This document shows, one piece after another, positions 7,210-15,103 of a stretch of 15,285 nt of DNA. Origin of the DNA: Caldisericota bacterium (GTDB lineage Bacteria; Caldisericota; Caldisericia; Caldisericales; Caldisericaceae); contig DAOWNX010000008.1 in the NCBI GenBank assembly GCA_030642335.1, positions 1 to 15,285 on the forward strand. Direction: 5' to 3'. The position numbers and the translations under genes were made by a program. Under the pieces are notes generated by a model. The model was given only the letters and a program-made list of their open reading frames with translations, did no database searches and had not been told where the DNA came from. Within the stretch, counting starts at the first letter, position 1, and every line of letters begins with the position of its first letter.

Positions 7210-8354
7210 TTTGCGCCTCCTCCCATTTCAGTTTGAACGGATTTTTTCCTTCCCCGTACAAGTTTCATAAGCCAATACCTTATAAGCATCTGGAGAGCAA
7301 TAAATCCAACAGCAAAACCCTCTATAATAGAAGGAAACGTTTTTGGAATATGAGCAAGCTGAACAGTAGTAGCACCTGTTCTTAACGCTCCTATTAATAT
7401 GCCTGCAAGTACAACTCCCAACGGTTCATTCTGGCCAATCAAAGCAACAGCAATTCCATCAAATCCGTATCCCCCTTCAAATATAGGAGGATACTGAAAG
7501 AGAACGCCTAACACCATAAATGCACCACCCAGCGCTGCAACAGCACCAGCGATAAACATCGTTTGGATAGTTTTTCTCTCAACATTTATTCCAGCTGCTT
7601 TTGGAGCCTCCATACCAAAAATTAATGTATGTCCCATAGTACGTATTTCATATCCAAATGTTGTTTTATAAAACAAATACCAAATTAAAAACGTCACTGC
7701 CAGGATAATGATAATACTGATATTAAGCCGTGTTGGGGGAAGAATTTTTGGCAATTTAGCAGACAAACTAATATATGGCGTACCTGAAATACCTGTTTCA
7801 ACTGCTGCTTTCATAGGGCCAATAACAAGCCACGCCTCAATAAGATATAAGGCAATCCAATTCAGCATAATTGTTGTAATAACCTCATGTATGCCCCTTT
7901 TTGCTTTTAAGTATCCTGCAATAGCACCCCAGATACCTCCTGCAAGTATAACACCCACAATAATGAGAGGTAAATGAATAAATTTCGGTAAACCCGCAAA
8001 TGGCTTTGCATACCCAAGATAAGCGGCAGTAATGCCGCCAACAATAAAATGACCTTCTGCCCCGATATTAAACAAGCCTCCTTTTGCAGCAATTGCAAAT
8101 CCAAGACCAGTCGCGATATACATAGAAGAAGAAAGAAGCATTTCTGAAAAATGGCTTTTCCAGTAAGGACCAGGAAACAAACCTGATGCCCCAAACAATA
8201 ATTTATATGCAACAACTGGACTCCTGCCCGTAATTTTTATAAAAATCGCTCCTACGATAAATGCAAGCAAAATAGAAACTAAGGGAACTAAAACATTCAT
8301 CCACCAATATTTTTCTCTTTTCCCAAAAAAAAACCTTTTAAATACATCTTTCAT
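7206..8354 (-). CDS. BMP-type nucleoside ABC transporter, permease subunit 1 (NupP/YufP-like)
   Basis: This is the larger partner permease, 382 residues. A basic N-terminal cytoplasmic segment (about 1-17) precedes the first helix (about 20-40); several further helices follow and the tail is basic (RGRKKS). The signature GLFNIGAEGH (93-102) and the KAKRGIHEVITTIMLNWI block (150-167) are characteristic of the first permease of BMP-type importers. The second block is the cytoplasmic coupling region that would dock on the ATPase. It forms the transmembrane path with the gene downstream. Its ATG overlaps the ATPase stop and its stop overlaps the next ATG, both as ATGA, so the three core subunits are translationally chained. 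I see no truncation or frameshift. Confidence 0.92.
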   Translation of the reverse strand: MKDVFKRFFFGKREKYWWMNVLVPLVSILLAFIVGAIFIKITGRSPVVAYKLLFGASGLFPGPYWKSHFSEMLLSSSMYIATGLGFAIAAKGGLFNIGAEGHFIVGGITAAYLGYAKPFAGLPKFIHLPLIIVGVILAGGIWGAIAGYLKAKRGIHEVITTIMLNWIALYLIEAWLVIGPMKAAVETGISGTPYISLSAKLPKILPPTRLNISIIIILAVTFLIWYLFYKTTFGYEIRTMGHTLIFGMEAPKAAGINVERKTIQTMFIAGAVAALGGAFMVLGVLFQYPPIFEGGYGFDGIAVALIGQNEPLGVVLAGILIGALRTGATTVQLAHIPKTFPSIIEGFAVGFIALQMLIRYWLMKLVRGRKKSVQTEMGGGAK

Positions 8355-9874
8355 TTCGTCACTCTCTTTTTCTTTTTCAGTCCGAGCATCATAAGGCCTA
8401 ATTCTTCTTCATTTGTTTTATCCGGTGTTGTCTCTCCAACAATTTCTCCGTTGTACAGCACTAATATCCTGTCTGAAAGCCCCAGAATTTCTGACAACTC
8501 AAGAGAAATTAATAATATTGCCATACCTCTTTCCTTTTCTTCTATGAGTTTATGGTATACAAACTCCATAGCCCCAATATCTAGTCCTCTCGTAGGCTGA
8601 GAGGCAAGAAGAAACTTATGTTCCATAGACATTTCTTTGGCAAGAATAAGCTTTTGTTGGTTCCCTCCTGAAAGATTTCTGGCCCTTGTGTGTATATCTC
8701 TTGGTCTTACATCAAATTCTTCCAATTTTTTTGTTGTAAACTTATCTATTTCAATGTTATTTAGTACTCCATTTTTTGAAAATGGATAAAGAGTATGCTG
8801 ACCCATAATAATATTTTCTCTTGACCTAAAAGGTAGTACAAGGCCTCTCATTTTCCTATCTTTAGGAATGTATGCCATCCCTTTCTTTCTTATGTTAAAC
8901 GGAGTAATCACTCTAAGTTCTTTGCTATCAAATGCAATAGTGCCTTTAACAGGGCGAGTAAAACCAATCAATGCATTCACTAATTCTGCTTGCCCATTTC
9001 CTTCTACTCCAGCAATGCCAACAATTTCACCTGCACAGACATCGAAAGAAACTTCTTTTAGCCCTATAATTCCTCTTTTACTTTTTACTGTAAGATCGCG
9101 AACTGAAACTACCGTCTCTCTAACCTTTGTCTCGGCTTTCGGGATTTTTAATACAACATCTCTACCAACAACCATTCGTGCAAGTTCTACTTCACTTGTT
9201 TTTCCTTTTTCCACAATTCCTTGTAATTTTCCGCGTCTTAAAACAGCAATTCTATCTGCAATAGCTATTACTTCCTTGAGTTTATGGGAAATAAATATAA
9301 TTGTCTTACCATTTTCTTTTAATTTCATTAAAGTTTTAAACAAATCTTCTGTCTCTTCTGGAGTAAGCACTGCGGTAGGTTCATCAAAAATCAGTATCTC
9401 TGCTCCTCTTCGCAATATTTTTAGTATTTCCACCCTTTGTTGGATACCAACAGGAAGGTTTGCCACTTTTTCTGCTGGGTCTACTTTTAACCCAAACTTC
9501 TTAGATAACTCCTTTACCTCGCTTAACGCCTTCTTGTAGTCAAAAACTATTCCTTTGCTGGGTTCATCACCTAACACAATGTTCTGCGTCACAGTAAAAC
9601 GGGGTATAAGCATAAATTCCTGATGTACCATGCCAATTTTTAATCCAATTGCATCATGGGGAGTTTTAATGTCGACTTTCTTGTCAAATACGAAAATTTC
9701 GCCTGATGTTGGGGTGTATAATCCATAGATAATTTTCATTAAAGTTGATTTCCCTGCCCCGTTTTCTCCTACGATAGCATAAATCTCTCCTTTATTTACG
9801 GAGAGATTTATGCTATCGTTTGCAAGAACACCTGGAAACTGTTTAACAATATCTTTAACTTCTAATGCTTTCAT
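8351..9874 (-). CDS. BMP-type nucleoside ABC transporter, double ATP-binding protein (NupO/YufO-like)
   Basis: This 507-residue cytoplasmic ATPase carries two ABC domains in one chain, as in RbsA and MglA. The first has Walker A GENGAGKS (36-43), Q-loop Gln85, signature LPVGIQQ (140-146), Walker B ILIFDEP (160-166) and switch His197. The second is degenerate: its Walker A position reads GVEGNGQAE (289-297) without the Lys-Ser/Thr pair, Walker B ends ASQP (424-427) with Gln426 where a catalytic Glu is expected, and Ser457 replaces the switch His; its signature LSGGNQQ (401-407) is intact. This asymmetry is usual in the subgroup and implies one productive hydrolysis site. The ATG follows a GAGAGG-type ribosome binding site (about 9880-9885). 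Codons 19-35, just before Walker A, are spanned by a perfect 20-bp inverted repeat. A terminator-like hairpin separates the gene from the binding protein. Confidence 0.94.
   Translation of the reverse strand: MKALEVKDIVKQFPGVLANDSINLSVNKGEIYAIVGENGAGKSTLMKIIYGLYTPTSGEIFVFDKKVDIKTPHDAIGLKIGMVHQEFMLIPRFTVTQNIVLGDEPSKGIVFDYKKALSEVKELSKKFGLKVDPAEKVANLPVGIQQRVEILKILRRGAEILIFDEPTAVLTPEETEDLFKTLMKLKENGKTIIFISHKLKEVIAIADRIAVLRRGKLQGIVEKGKTSEVELARMVVGRDVVLKIPKAETKVRETVVSVRDLTVKSKRGIIGLKEVSFDVCAGEIVGIAGVEGNGQAELVNALIGFTRPVKGTIAFDSKELRVITPFNIRKKGMAYIPKDRKMRGLVLPFRSRENIIMGQHTLYPFSKNGVLNNIEIDKFTTKKLEEFDVRPRDIHTRARNLSGGNQQKLILAKEMSMEHKFLLASQPTRGLDIGAMEFVYHKLIEEKERGMAILLISLELSEILGLSDRILVLYNGEIVGETTPDKTNEEELGLMMLGLKKKKRVTK
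9771..9819. repeat. Perfect inverted repeat inside the ABC ATPase gene (20-bp arms, 9-nt loop)
   Basis: The segment 9771-9790 is the exact reverse complement of 9800-9819, with a 9-nt loop (9791-9799, TTTATTTAC). Each arm contains GATAGCATAAATCTCTCC or its complement. The element covers codons 19-35 of the ATPase gene, ending at the first residue of the Walker A loop. It is inside an intact and conserved reading frame. No T-run follows it on either strand, so it does not look like a terminator; in mRNA it would form a long stem beginning about 55 nt after the start codon. Confidence 0.95.
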
Positions 9875-9885
9875 CTTTGCCTCTC

Positions 9886-9921
9886 ATTAAAAATACAGGG
9901 TGGAGTAATTCCACCCTGTAT
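9886..9921 (-). terminator. Intra-operon hairpin between the binding-protein and ATPase genes
   Basis: ATACAGGGTGGA (9893-9904) pairs perfectly with TCCACCCTGTAT (9910-9921) across a 5-nt loop. Read on the minus strand, the 12-bp stem comes after the binding-protein stop at 9942 and is followed by TTTTTAAT, the layout of an intrinsic terminator. Because the ATPase and permease genes continue 20-odd nt downstream with no clear promoter of their own, partial read-through is the simplest reading. That would give more binding protein than transporter core. Confidence 0.8.
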
Positions 9922-9941
9922 AAATTCATTTTCTCTTATTA

Positions 9942-11111
9942 TTAAAAATCAGTTGGAGGAGTCCAGTTATCTACATCAGGTGGATCTGTTGGAACTTCAA
10001 AAACGCCATCTATCATCATCTCTCTTAAATGCTCAACCTTATCAATTTGATCCTGAGTAAGTGCATCTGCCACATGGTCCGGGGCATAGCCCACACCACC
10101 ATCTTTTAGAGTCATTATTATAAGACCGCTGTGGAATGTCTCGTCTACAATGTTCTTGATAGCAAGATACGTTGCATAATCTACATGTTTTAAAGAAGAA
10201 GTGAGTGTTCTGGCAGGGCAAAGATTAGGGTCAAGGCCCATATCTACATCAACACCAATACCCCAGTAAGGTGCTCCTCTTTCACAAATTGACTGGAACA
10301 TTCCGTTTCCTGTTGCACCTGCAGCATGAAATAATACATCACAGCCCTGGCTAATTTGAGACTCTGCAGCACTCTTACCTAATGCAGGTTCTGTAAAACT
10401 GCCAGTATACTGACCAATAATCTTAATACTTGGATCTATTGTCTTTAAACCAGCTAGGTAACCAGCTTCATATCTTAATACTGGAGGAATTGGCATTCCG
10501 CCAATGTAACCAACTTTGCCAGATTCTGTTGCATAAGCTGCAACTGCTCCCACGAGGAATCCGCATTCATGCTCGTTAAACAAATAGCCTACTACATTTG
10601 GTGGATCTATCATGTTACCTTCCTCATCTACAGGAGGCGCATCAATCAACATAAACTTTGTATCAGGATACTTCACAGCAGATTCACCAATTGCGCCTGC
10701 AAGCATAAATCCTACACCAATGACAAGGTCGCATTTTTCTTGTTCAACAAGTGTTGCAATGTTTGGAATATAATCTTTTTTGTCTTTTGACTCAAGAACC
10801 ATAGCAGATACACCCAATGAATGAATATTCTTGTCTTTTAGGTCTTCAGGGATGCTCGCATCAAACTCTGCATCTGTAATTGGCTCGTAACCGCCACCTT
10901 TTACATACTTCACTTTTCCTGCCCATGTTTCTAAACCACGAAGGGCAGAGTCATTAAACGACCTGTCGCCTCTTCCGCCGACATCTGTTACAAGTCCAAT
11001 TTTAATTGATGGTGTTGGTGGTTCCTCTTCTTCTTTTGGGGCACATCCTACAAATACTACCCCGACCATTACTACAACAAGTAATAATACCAACAACTTT
11101 TTAATTCTCAT
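9942..11111 (-). CDS. BMP-family nucleoside-binding lipoprotein
   Basis: This is the extracytoplasmic substrate-binding subunit of the importer. The 389-residue precursor starts with MRIKK and a hydrophobic stretch ending in the lipobox FVGC, with Cys23 as the lipidation site, followed by an acidic/proline linker. The mature part matches the BMP (basic membrane protein, PnrA-like) family: IKIGLVTDVGGRGDRSFND (36-54), LVIGVGFML (129-137), YPDTKFMLID (148-157), GFLVGAVAA (184-192), KVGYIGGM (199-206), YEAGYLAG and DVLFHAAGATGNG. BMP proteins of known structure bind purine or pyrimidine nucleosides. Compared with typical members there is an extra segment of roughly 30 residues near 70-105, before YIPNIATLVEQ. 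A GGAGGAG ribosome binding site (about 11116-11122) and a perfect promoter lie upstream, making this the first gene of its unit. Nucleoside specificity is family-based; a sugar or other ligand is possible. Confidence 0.93.
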   Translation of the reverse strand: MRIKKLLVLLLVVVMVGVVFVGCAPKEEEEPPTPSIKIGLVTDVGGRGDRSFNDSALRGLETWAGKVKYVKGGGYEPITDAEFDASIPEDLKDKNIHSLGVSAMVLESKDKKDYIPNIATLVEQEKCDLVIGVGFMLAGAIGESAVKYPDTKFMLIDAPPVDEEGNMIDPPNVVGYLFNEHECGFLVGAVAAYATESGKVGYIGGMPIPPVLRYEAGYLAGLKTIDPSIKIIGQYTGSFTEPALGKSAAESQISQGCDVLFHAAGATGNGMFQSICERGAPYWGIGVDVDMGLDPNLCPARTLTSSLKHVDYATYLAIKNIVDETFHSGLIIMTLKDGGVGYAPDHVADALTQDQIDKVEHLREMMIDGVFEVPTDPPDVDNWTPPTDF

Positions 11112-11140
11112 TTTACTCCTCCTTTCAATAATGTAATTGA

Positions 11141-11169
11141 ATTATAATTTATATTTATTGTGCTGTCAA
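11141..11169 (-). promoter_or_regulatory. Consensus promoter of the nucleoside-transporter unit
   Basis: On the minus strand TTGACA (11169 to 11164) is followed after exactly 17 nt by TATAAT (11146 to 11141). This is a perfect match to the sigma-70 consensus in both hexamers and in spacing. Transcription would start near 11134, about 23 nt before the binding-protein ATG at 11111. No operator-like palindrome overlaps it, which suggests strong, possibly constitutive expression. Confidence 0.85.
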
Positions 11170-11208
11170 GTTCACTGATATAATTTTTCAAGGTGCGGTT
11201 ATTTGTGC

Positions 11209-12234
11209 TTAAAAGAAGGTTTTAGCTAGCCTATAAAATTCCAGGTCAACACTATGTATTTTCCCGGCAACTTCTTCAAGAGGATTGAACACAATATCCC
11301 TTCCGCAAATCCCTACAAGCCCATTAAATTTACCTTTATCTGCAAACTCTATTGCAGCTGCTCCAAGTCTTGTTGCTAAAATTCTGTCGGTATTTGTAGG
11401 TATGCCACCTCTCTGTATATATCCAAGTACAGTTGTACGAGTTTTAATGTGAGTAAGCTTTTCAAGTTCTTCCATAATTGTGTAACCCACCATTTTCTTA
11501 CTATTTATTGGATGCCCAAATTCATCATACTCCTTTTGTTCAGTTTTTCCTCCCGGAAGAGAAGCTCCTTCAGCTACTACCACGATACTGAAATTTTTAC
11601 CTTCTTTTTTCCTTTTTTCCAGATGTGCTGCAACTTCTTCTAACTTGTAAGGAATTTCAGGTATAATAATATAATCTGCCCCACCTGCTATTCCTCCAAA
11701 TAAAGCGAGCCATCCAGTTTCTCTGCCCATTGTTTCCACAATCATTGCCCGATGGTGTGCTGACGCAGTAGCATGAAGGTTATCCAATGCAGAACTAATT
11801 GTAGTTACGGCAGTATCAAATCCTATAGCAAAATCTGTGCCATATACATCGTTATCAATTGTCTTTGGTATTACAATAGAAGGAATGCCTTCGTCAGAAA
11901 ATTTCTTAGCTATATCTACTGTATCTCTATCACCAATGATCACTAAAAGAGTTAATGAATTTTTCTTAAAATTTTCCTTAATTGCCTGGACATTGGGGGG
12001 ATCCTTAAATGGATTAATGCGAGAGATTCCCAGTACAGATCCGGAGAGGGGCAAAATACCTGAAACCGTATCTTTTGTAATAATTTTGACATCATTTTTT
12101 ATCAAACCAATAAAACCATCTATAAAACCTAACATTTCATCATCTTTTTCAAATGCTTCGCGTGCAATTGCTCTGATCGCTGCATTAATGCCGGGTGCAT
12201 CTCCACCATCACATAAAACCCCGTATCTCTTCAT
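11209..12234 (-). CDS. 6-phosphofructokinase, signature of the pyrophosphate-dependent type
   Basis: The 341-residue protein phosphorylates fructose 6-phosphate at C1 in glycolysis. Family blocks are clear: DGGDAPGINAAIRA (9-22), LGISR (68-72), PKTIDNDV (123-130) with catalytic Asp127, ETMGRETGW (167-175) and GYIQRGGIPTNTDR (271-284). Numbering coincides with the E. coli enzyme up to here. Position 124 is Lys and position 104 is Asp; this pair is the classic mark of pyrophosphate-using enzymes, whereas ATP-using ones have Gly at both. The nucleotide/PPi loop reads GDRDT (101-105) instead of GGDGS or GGEDT, putting Asp at 102 and Arg at 103, where a metal-binding acidic residue is usual. So the donor is probably PPi, with the caution that this odd loop could alter it. 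A strong AGGAGG ribosome binding site (about 12241-12246) overlaps the preceding stop codon. The gene lies 10 nt after tldE and probably shares its transcript. Confidence 0.9.
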   Translation of the reverse strand: MKRYGVLCDGGDAPGINAAIRAIAREAFEKDDEMLGFIDGFIGLIKNDVKIITKDTVSGILPLSGSVLGISRINPFKDPPNVQAIKENFKKNSLTLLVIIGDRDTVDIAKKFSDEGIPSIVIPKTIDNDVYGTDFAIGFDTAVTTISSALDNLHATASAHHRAMIVETMGRETGWLALFGGIAGGADYIIIPEIPYKLEEVAAHLEKRKKEGKNFSIVVVAEGASLPGGKTEQKEYDEFGHPINSKKMVGYTIMEELEKLTHIKTRTTVLGYIQRGGIPTNTDRILATRLGAAAIEFADKGKFNGLVGICGRDIVFNPLEEVAGKIHSVDLEFYRLAKTFF

Positions 12235-12244
12235 CAGTTACCTC

Positions 12245-13579
12245 CTAAAATTCGGTTTTGCCTGTAAAAGTAAAATCTTTTATCCGCGCGTACGGCGCGG
12301 TAACAGATGCCATATCATAAATGATTTTTCTCTCTTTGCCTAATTCCAGGACATTGTTTAACACAGTTGCAATGTTTTCAATAAAACGCATATTTTTGAC
12401 AGGCTTTGTGATTTTTCCATTTTCTATAAGAAATAATCCATCTCTTGTCATCCCTGTAATGACAGTATTCCTTGGATCCATCGGGTTGGTATACCAAAAT
12501 CGCTGGACATAAAGCCCTTTTTTCACATGAGAAATCATTTTTTCTTTGCTACTCTCACCGCCTTCCATAATAAGATTCATCGGGTATGGGCTGTACGGAT
12601 TCGGTTGAGGAAGTGAATGACCAGTCGATTTCTTTCCTTCTTTATATGCCGAAAGCGTGTCATACACAACCCCTTTAGCAACACCTTTATCAAAGAACAT
12701 TACTTTCTTCTTTGGCACACCTTCAAAATCAAATGGAAGAGAAATTGTTTCCTGAGAAAAACCATCGTCATACATTGTAATGTTTTCGCCAACTACTTTC
12801 TTACCAATCTGCCCGATGAGAAAGCTCATACCTTCATTCATCGCTCTTGCATTTAATGCAATATAACTTAGGCTTCCTATTAAATCTGCAAGTGCATATG
12901 GCGTAAGAATCACTTCATACTTCCCTGGCTCAATTGATACAGGATTTTCACTCTTTTCTGCAATCTCAACACTCTCTCGAATAATATCCTCAAGAGGAAT
13001 TTTATTAACGTCAGTTGAAGAATACTCCGAGTATCCACTTGAGGTATCTGTTAACACAACGCTTTTTAGTGTGCTTATCGTTAATTTTGTATATCTTTCC
13101 ACACCTAACGAATTTGCTACTGCAACTTCTAACGCATTTGTTTCGAATTTACCTGAACCAATAAACCCTTTCGCTTTTGTTTTACTTAATATTTTACTTA
13201 CATACTCTGCCCTGAACTCCGGAGTACAATTAGCTGTTGCCTCCACGAAAAAATCTCTATCTTTTCTTTTTTCCGGTTTTGCGAATGAGACAAAATCAAG
13301 ATTTTCTCTCTGGTTCTTTGCAATAAGAATTGCATCGTGAACGACTTTTTTAACAGCATCTTTCGAAAAACTATTTACCATCGCAGAACCAACCTTTTTT
13401 CCAATTGCAACTCTCACGGAAAGACTACAATCTTTCCCGCCGACATTTCGGTGTATATAGTTATTAGCAAAACCTGTCAGATAAGATTCTTCTCCCATAA
13501 ATAAGGCTTCAGTTTGATCAACACTGGACAGGGAAATCACATTTTTTAATATATCCAATACTCTTTCTTTCCCAATCAT
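12245..13579 (-). CDS. pmbA: TldE/PmbA-family protein, partner of TldD
   Basis: TldE pairs with TldD to form a metalloprotease that threads and cleaves unfolded peptides; in E. coli it matures microcin B17 and degrades CcdA. TldE itself is the non-catalytic subunit and this copy indeed lacks an HExxxH motif. From the ATG at 13579 it has 444 residues, normal for the family. Recognisable blocks are the N-terminal DQTEALFMGEESYLTGF region (21-37), NSLGVERY (156-163), GGESSKEKMISHVKKGLYV (340-358) and GMTRDGLFLIENGKI (376-390). A longer open frame reaches 13693, but that would add 38 Cys/Trp-rich residues overlapping tldD; I chose 13579 because its ATGA overlaps the tldD stop and a GGGGTG ribosome binding site sits about 7 nt upstream. 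It lies between tldD and pfk in one unit. The substrate in this organism is unknown, and no bacteriocin-like peptide gene is visible nearby. Confidence 0.92.
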   Translation of the reverse strand: MIGKERVLDILKNVISLSSVDQTEALFMGEESYLTGFANNYIHRNVGGKDCSLSVRVAIGKKVGSAMVNSFSKDAVKKVVHDAILIAKNQRENLDFVSFAKPEKRKDRDFFVEATANCTPEFRAEYVSKILSKTKAKGFIGSGKFETNALEVAVANSLGVERYTKLTISTLKSVVLTDTSSGYSEYSSTDVNKIPLEDIIRESVEIAEKSENPVSIEPGKYEVILTPYALADLIGSLSYIALNARAMNEGMSFLIGQIGKKVVGENITMYDDGFSQETISLPFDFEGVPKKKVMFFDKGVAKGVVYDTLSAYKEGKKSTGHSLPQPNPYSPYPMNLIMEGGESSKEKMISHVKKGLYVQRFWYTNPMDPRNTVITGMTRDGLFLIENGKITKPVKNMRFIENIATVLNNVLELGKERKIIYDMASVTAPYARIKDFTFTGKTEF

Positions 13580-15015
13580 TTCAACACCCCTACTTGTATA
13601 TCTCTGAAACGTGCTGGAGCAGTACCATGACTCACCTGCATCACCTGCACTGGTTCCCCTTTCCCACAATTTGGTACACCCCAAACATGCCAAAAATCCT
13701 TGTTTGCTATAGCGTCACATTTTCGCCAAAATTCATATGTAATTCCTGTGTAAGTGGGATTTTTTACCATTTCCTGGATCTTTCCATTTTTAATTTCCCA
13801 TCCGATCTCAGTGCCAAACTGAAAATTCAGTCTATTTTGATCAATGCTCCAACTTTTATTTGTTCCCATCAAAACACCGTGGTCGATACCCTTAATCAAT
13901 TCATCTAATGTTTTATCGCCTGGCTCCAAATTAATACTTGTCATCCTTATGATAGGCATTTTATTCCAATTGTCCGCACGCATCGCACCCATAACCTCAA
14001 GATCTAATTTCGCCGCCGTCTCCCTCGAATTAAGATACCCCACAAATATTCCATTCTTCACAAGATAAACCCTTTTTGCTTTAACACCTTCGTCATCATA
14101 CGCAAATCCTCCTAAAGCTCCTGGGATTGTTGCGTCAGCAGTAATATTCACTATATCAGACCCGTATTTAAATGTACCAAGTTTATCTGTTGTAAGAAAT
14201 GAAGTGCCAGCAAAAGATGCTTCTTCTCCAAGCACTCTATCGAGTTCGGTAGGATGCCCTACTGATTCATGAATCTGCAAAGCCATTTGCGGACTCCCCA
14301 ATACAATATCCATCGTGCCAGAAGGACACTGCTTTGCCGAAAGTAGCTTTACGGATTGCTCTGCAATCTCTTTGCCGTGAGAAATGAGGTCCATTTCTTC
14401 AATAAACTCAAATCCTTTTCTTTGATAATCACCGCCGAATGAGTTAGGGTAACTTCTCACCTGCATCTCTTTTCCATCAGTTGCAACAACTGATATTCCT
14501 GCGCCACTGACAATTCTCTCCTGCTCTATGTATGCTCCTTCAGATGATGCAAAAGTTTTCCACTCTTTTGAAAAGTGCATAGATCCTTTTCTCACAACAA
14601 TACCCTGGACGTTCATTGCCTTATCTGCTTCAAGAAGAATCATAATTTTCTTTGTAATAGGCATCTCAAACGGATCAATTTTGACTGGTTGTGACACTCT
14701 GTCTTGATAAACTTTTGAATCACTCATTTTTGCGTCTTCTAACTTTGTCTTACTACTCGCAAGTGCAATTTGAACAGCCTCATTTGCCACTCTTTCTCCT
14801 TCTTCGGGGGTAGCTATAAATGAAGATGAAAAACCCCATCCACCATTTGTAATAACCCTCACTCCAAATCCTTTGGAACCAGTGTGTTTTATTGCATCGA
14901 CTGCACCATTTTTCGTGGTAATGTCTTCTTCCTCCCTCTGGATAGACCGTATATCAACATAAGAGGCGCCGGCTCTCTTTGCTGCAAAAAGCGCGCTTTC
15001 AACTATTTCCTGCAT
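13576..15015 (-). CDS. tldD: Metalloprotease TldD
   Basis: TldD is the catalytic half of the TldD/TldE protease, a cytoplasmic zinc enzyme whose active site lies inside the heterodimer and accepts unfolded peptides. The 479-residue protein has the diagnostic HESVGH (His249, Glu250, His254), which supplies two zinc ligands and the catalytic Glu. A C-terminal cysteine in PNCGKGEP (Cys450) matches the third ligand described for the E. coli protein. Other family marks are GFGVRVITNGGWGFSSS (49-65), GTMDIVLGSPQMALQIHESVGHPTELDR (233-260), LNSRETAAKL (328-337), MRADNW (345-350) and the C-terminal VSHGTAPARFRDIQVGV (461-477). The start is fixed by AAGGAGGAG 7-8 nt upstream (about 15022-15030). It heads the tldD-tldE-pfk unit; the ATGA overlap with tldE suggests coupled, roughly equal synthesis, as expected for a heterodimer. 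Confidence 0.95.
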   Translation of the reverse strand: MQEIVESALFAAKRAGASYVDIRSIQREEEDITTKNGAVDAIKHTGSKGFGVRVITNGGWGFSSSFIATPEEGERVANEAVQIALASSKTKLEDAKMSDSKVYQDRVSQPVKIDPFEMPITKKIMILLEADKAMNVQGIVVRKGSMHFSKEWKTFASSEGAYIEQERIVSGAGISVVATDGKEMQVRSYPNSFGGDYQRKGFEFIEEMDLISHGKEIAEQSVKLLSAKQCPSGTMDIVLGSPQMALQIHESVGHPTELDRVLGEEASFAGTSFLTTDKLGTFKYGSDIVNITADATIPGALGGFAYDDEGVKAKRVYLVKNGIFVGYLNSRETAAKLDLEVMGAMRADNWNKMPIIRMTSINLEPGDKTLDELIKGIDHGVLMGTNKSWSIDQNRLNFQFGTEIGWEIKNGKIQEMVKNPTYTGITYEFWRKCDAIANKDFWHVWGVPNCGKGEPVQVMQVSHGTAPARFRDIQVGVLK

Positions 15016-15042
15016 AGCAATCTCCTCCTTTGCATAAAATTT

Positions 15043-15051
15043 AGTATAACA
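15043..15051 (-). promoter_or_regulatory. Probable extended -10 promoter of tldD
   Basis: On the minus strand TGTTATACT gives a TGn extended -10 box joined to TATACT (15048 to 15043). No good -35 hexamer lies 16-18 nt upstream, where the sequence is a T/A run; extended -10 promoters can do without it. Transcription would start near 15036, about 20 nt before the tldD ATG. Confidence 0.5.
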
Positions 15052-15103
15052 TTAATTTTTTTTTAATAAAGATATAATTTTAATAAAATATTCTCCTAAA
15101 AGT

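Noticed and set aside
8351..9020. Degenerate second ATP-binding domain as evidence of a decayed gene
   Set aside because: Loss of the second Walker A Lys and catalytic Glu is usual in the BMP/simple-sugar ATPase subgroup; the frame is intact.
8868..9539. 223-codon plus-strand frame opposite the ABC ATPase
   Set aside because: Ser/Thr-rich shadow of a conserved gene; no ribosome binding site or family motif.
12285..12301. G+C-rich hairpin CCGCGC-GTACG-GCGCGG in tldE
   Set aside because: Only a 6-bp stem inside coding sequence with no T-run; within chance expectation.
13580..13693. Longer N-terminus for tldE
   Set aside because: The extra 38 residues are antisense-quality sequence rich in Cys and Trp overlapping tldD; the ATG at 13579 has ATGA coupling and a ribosome binding site.
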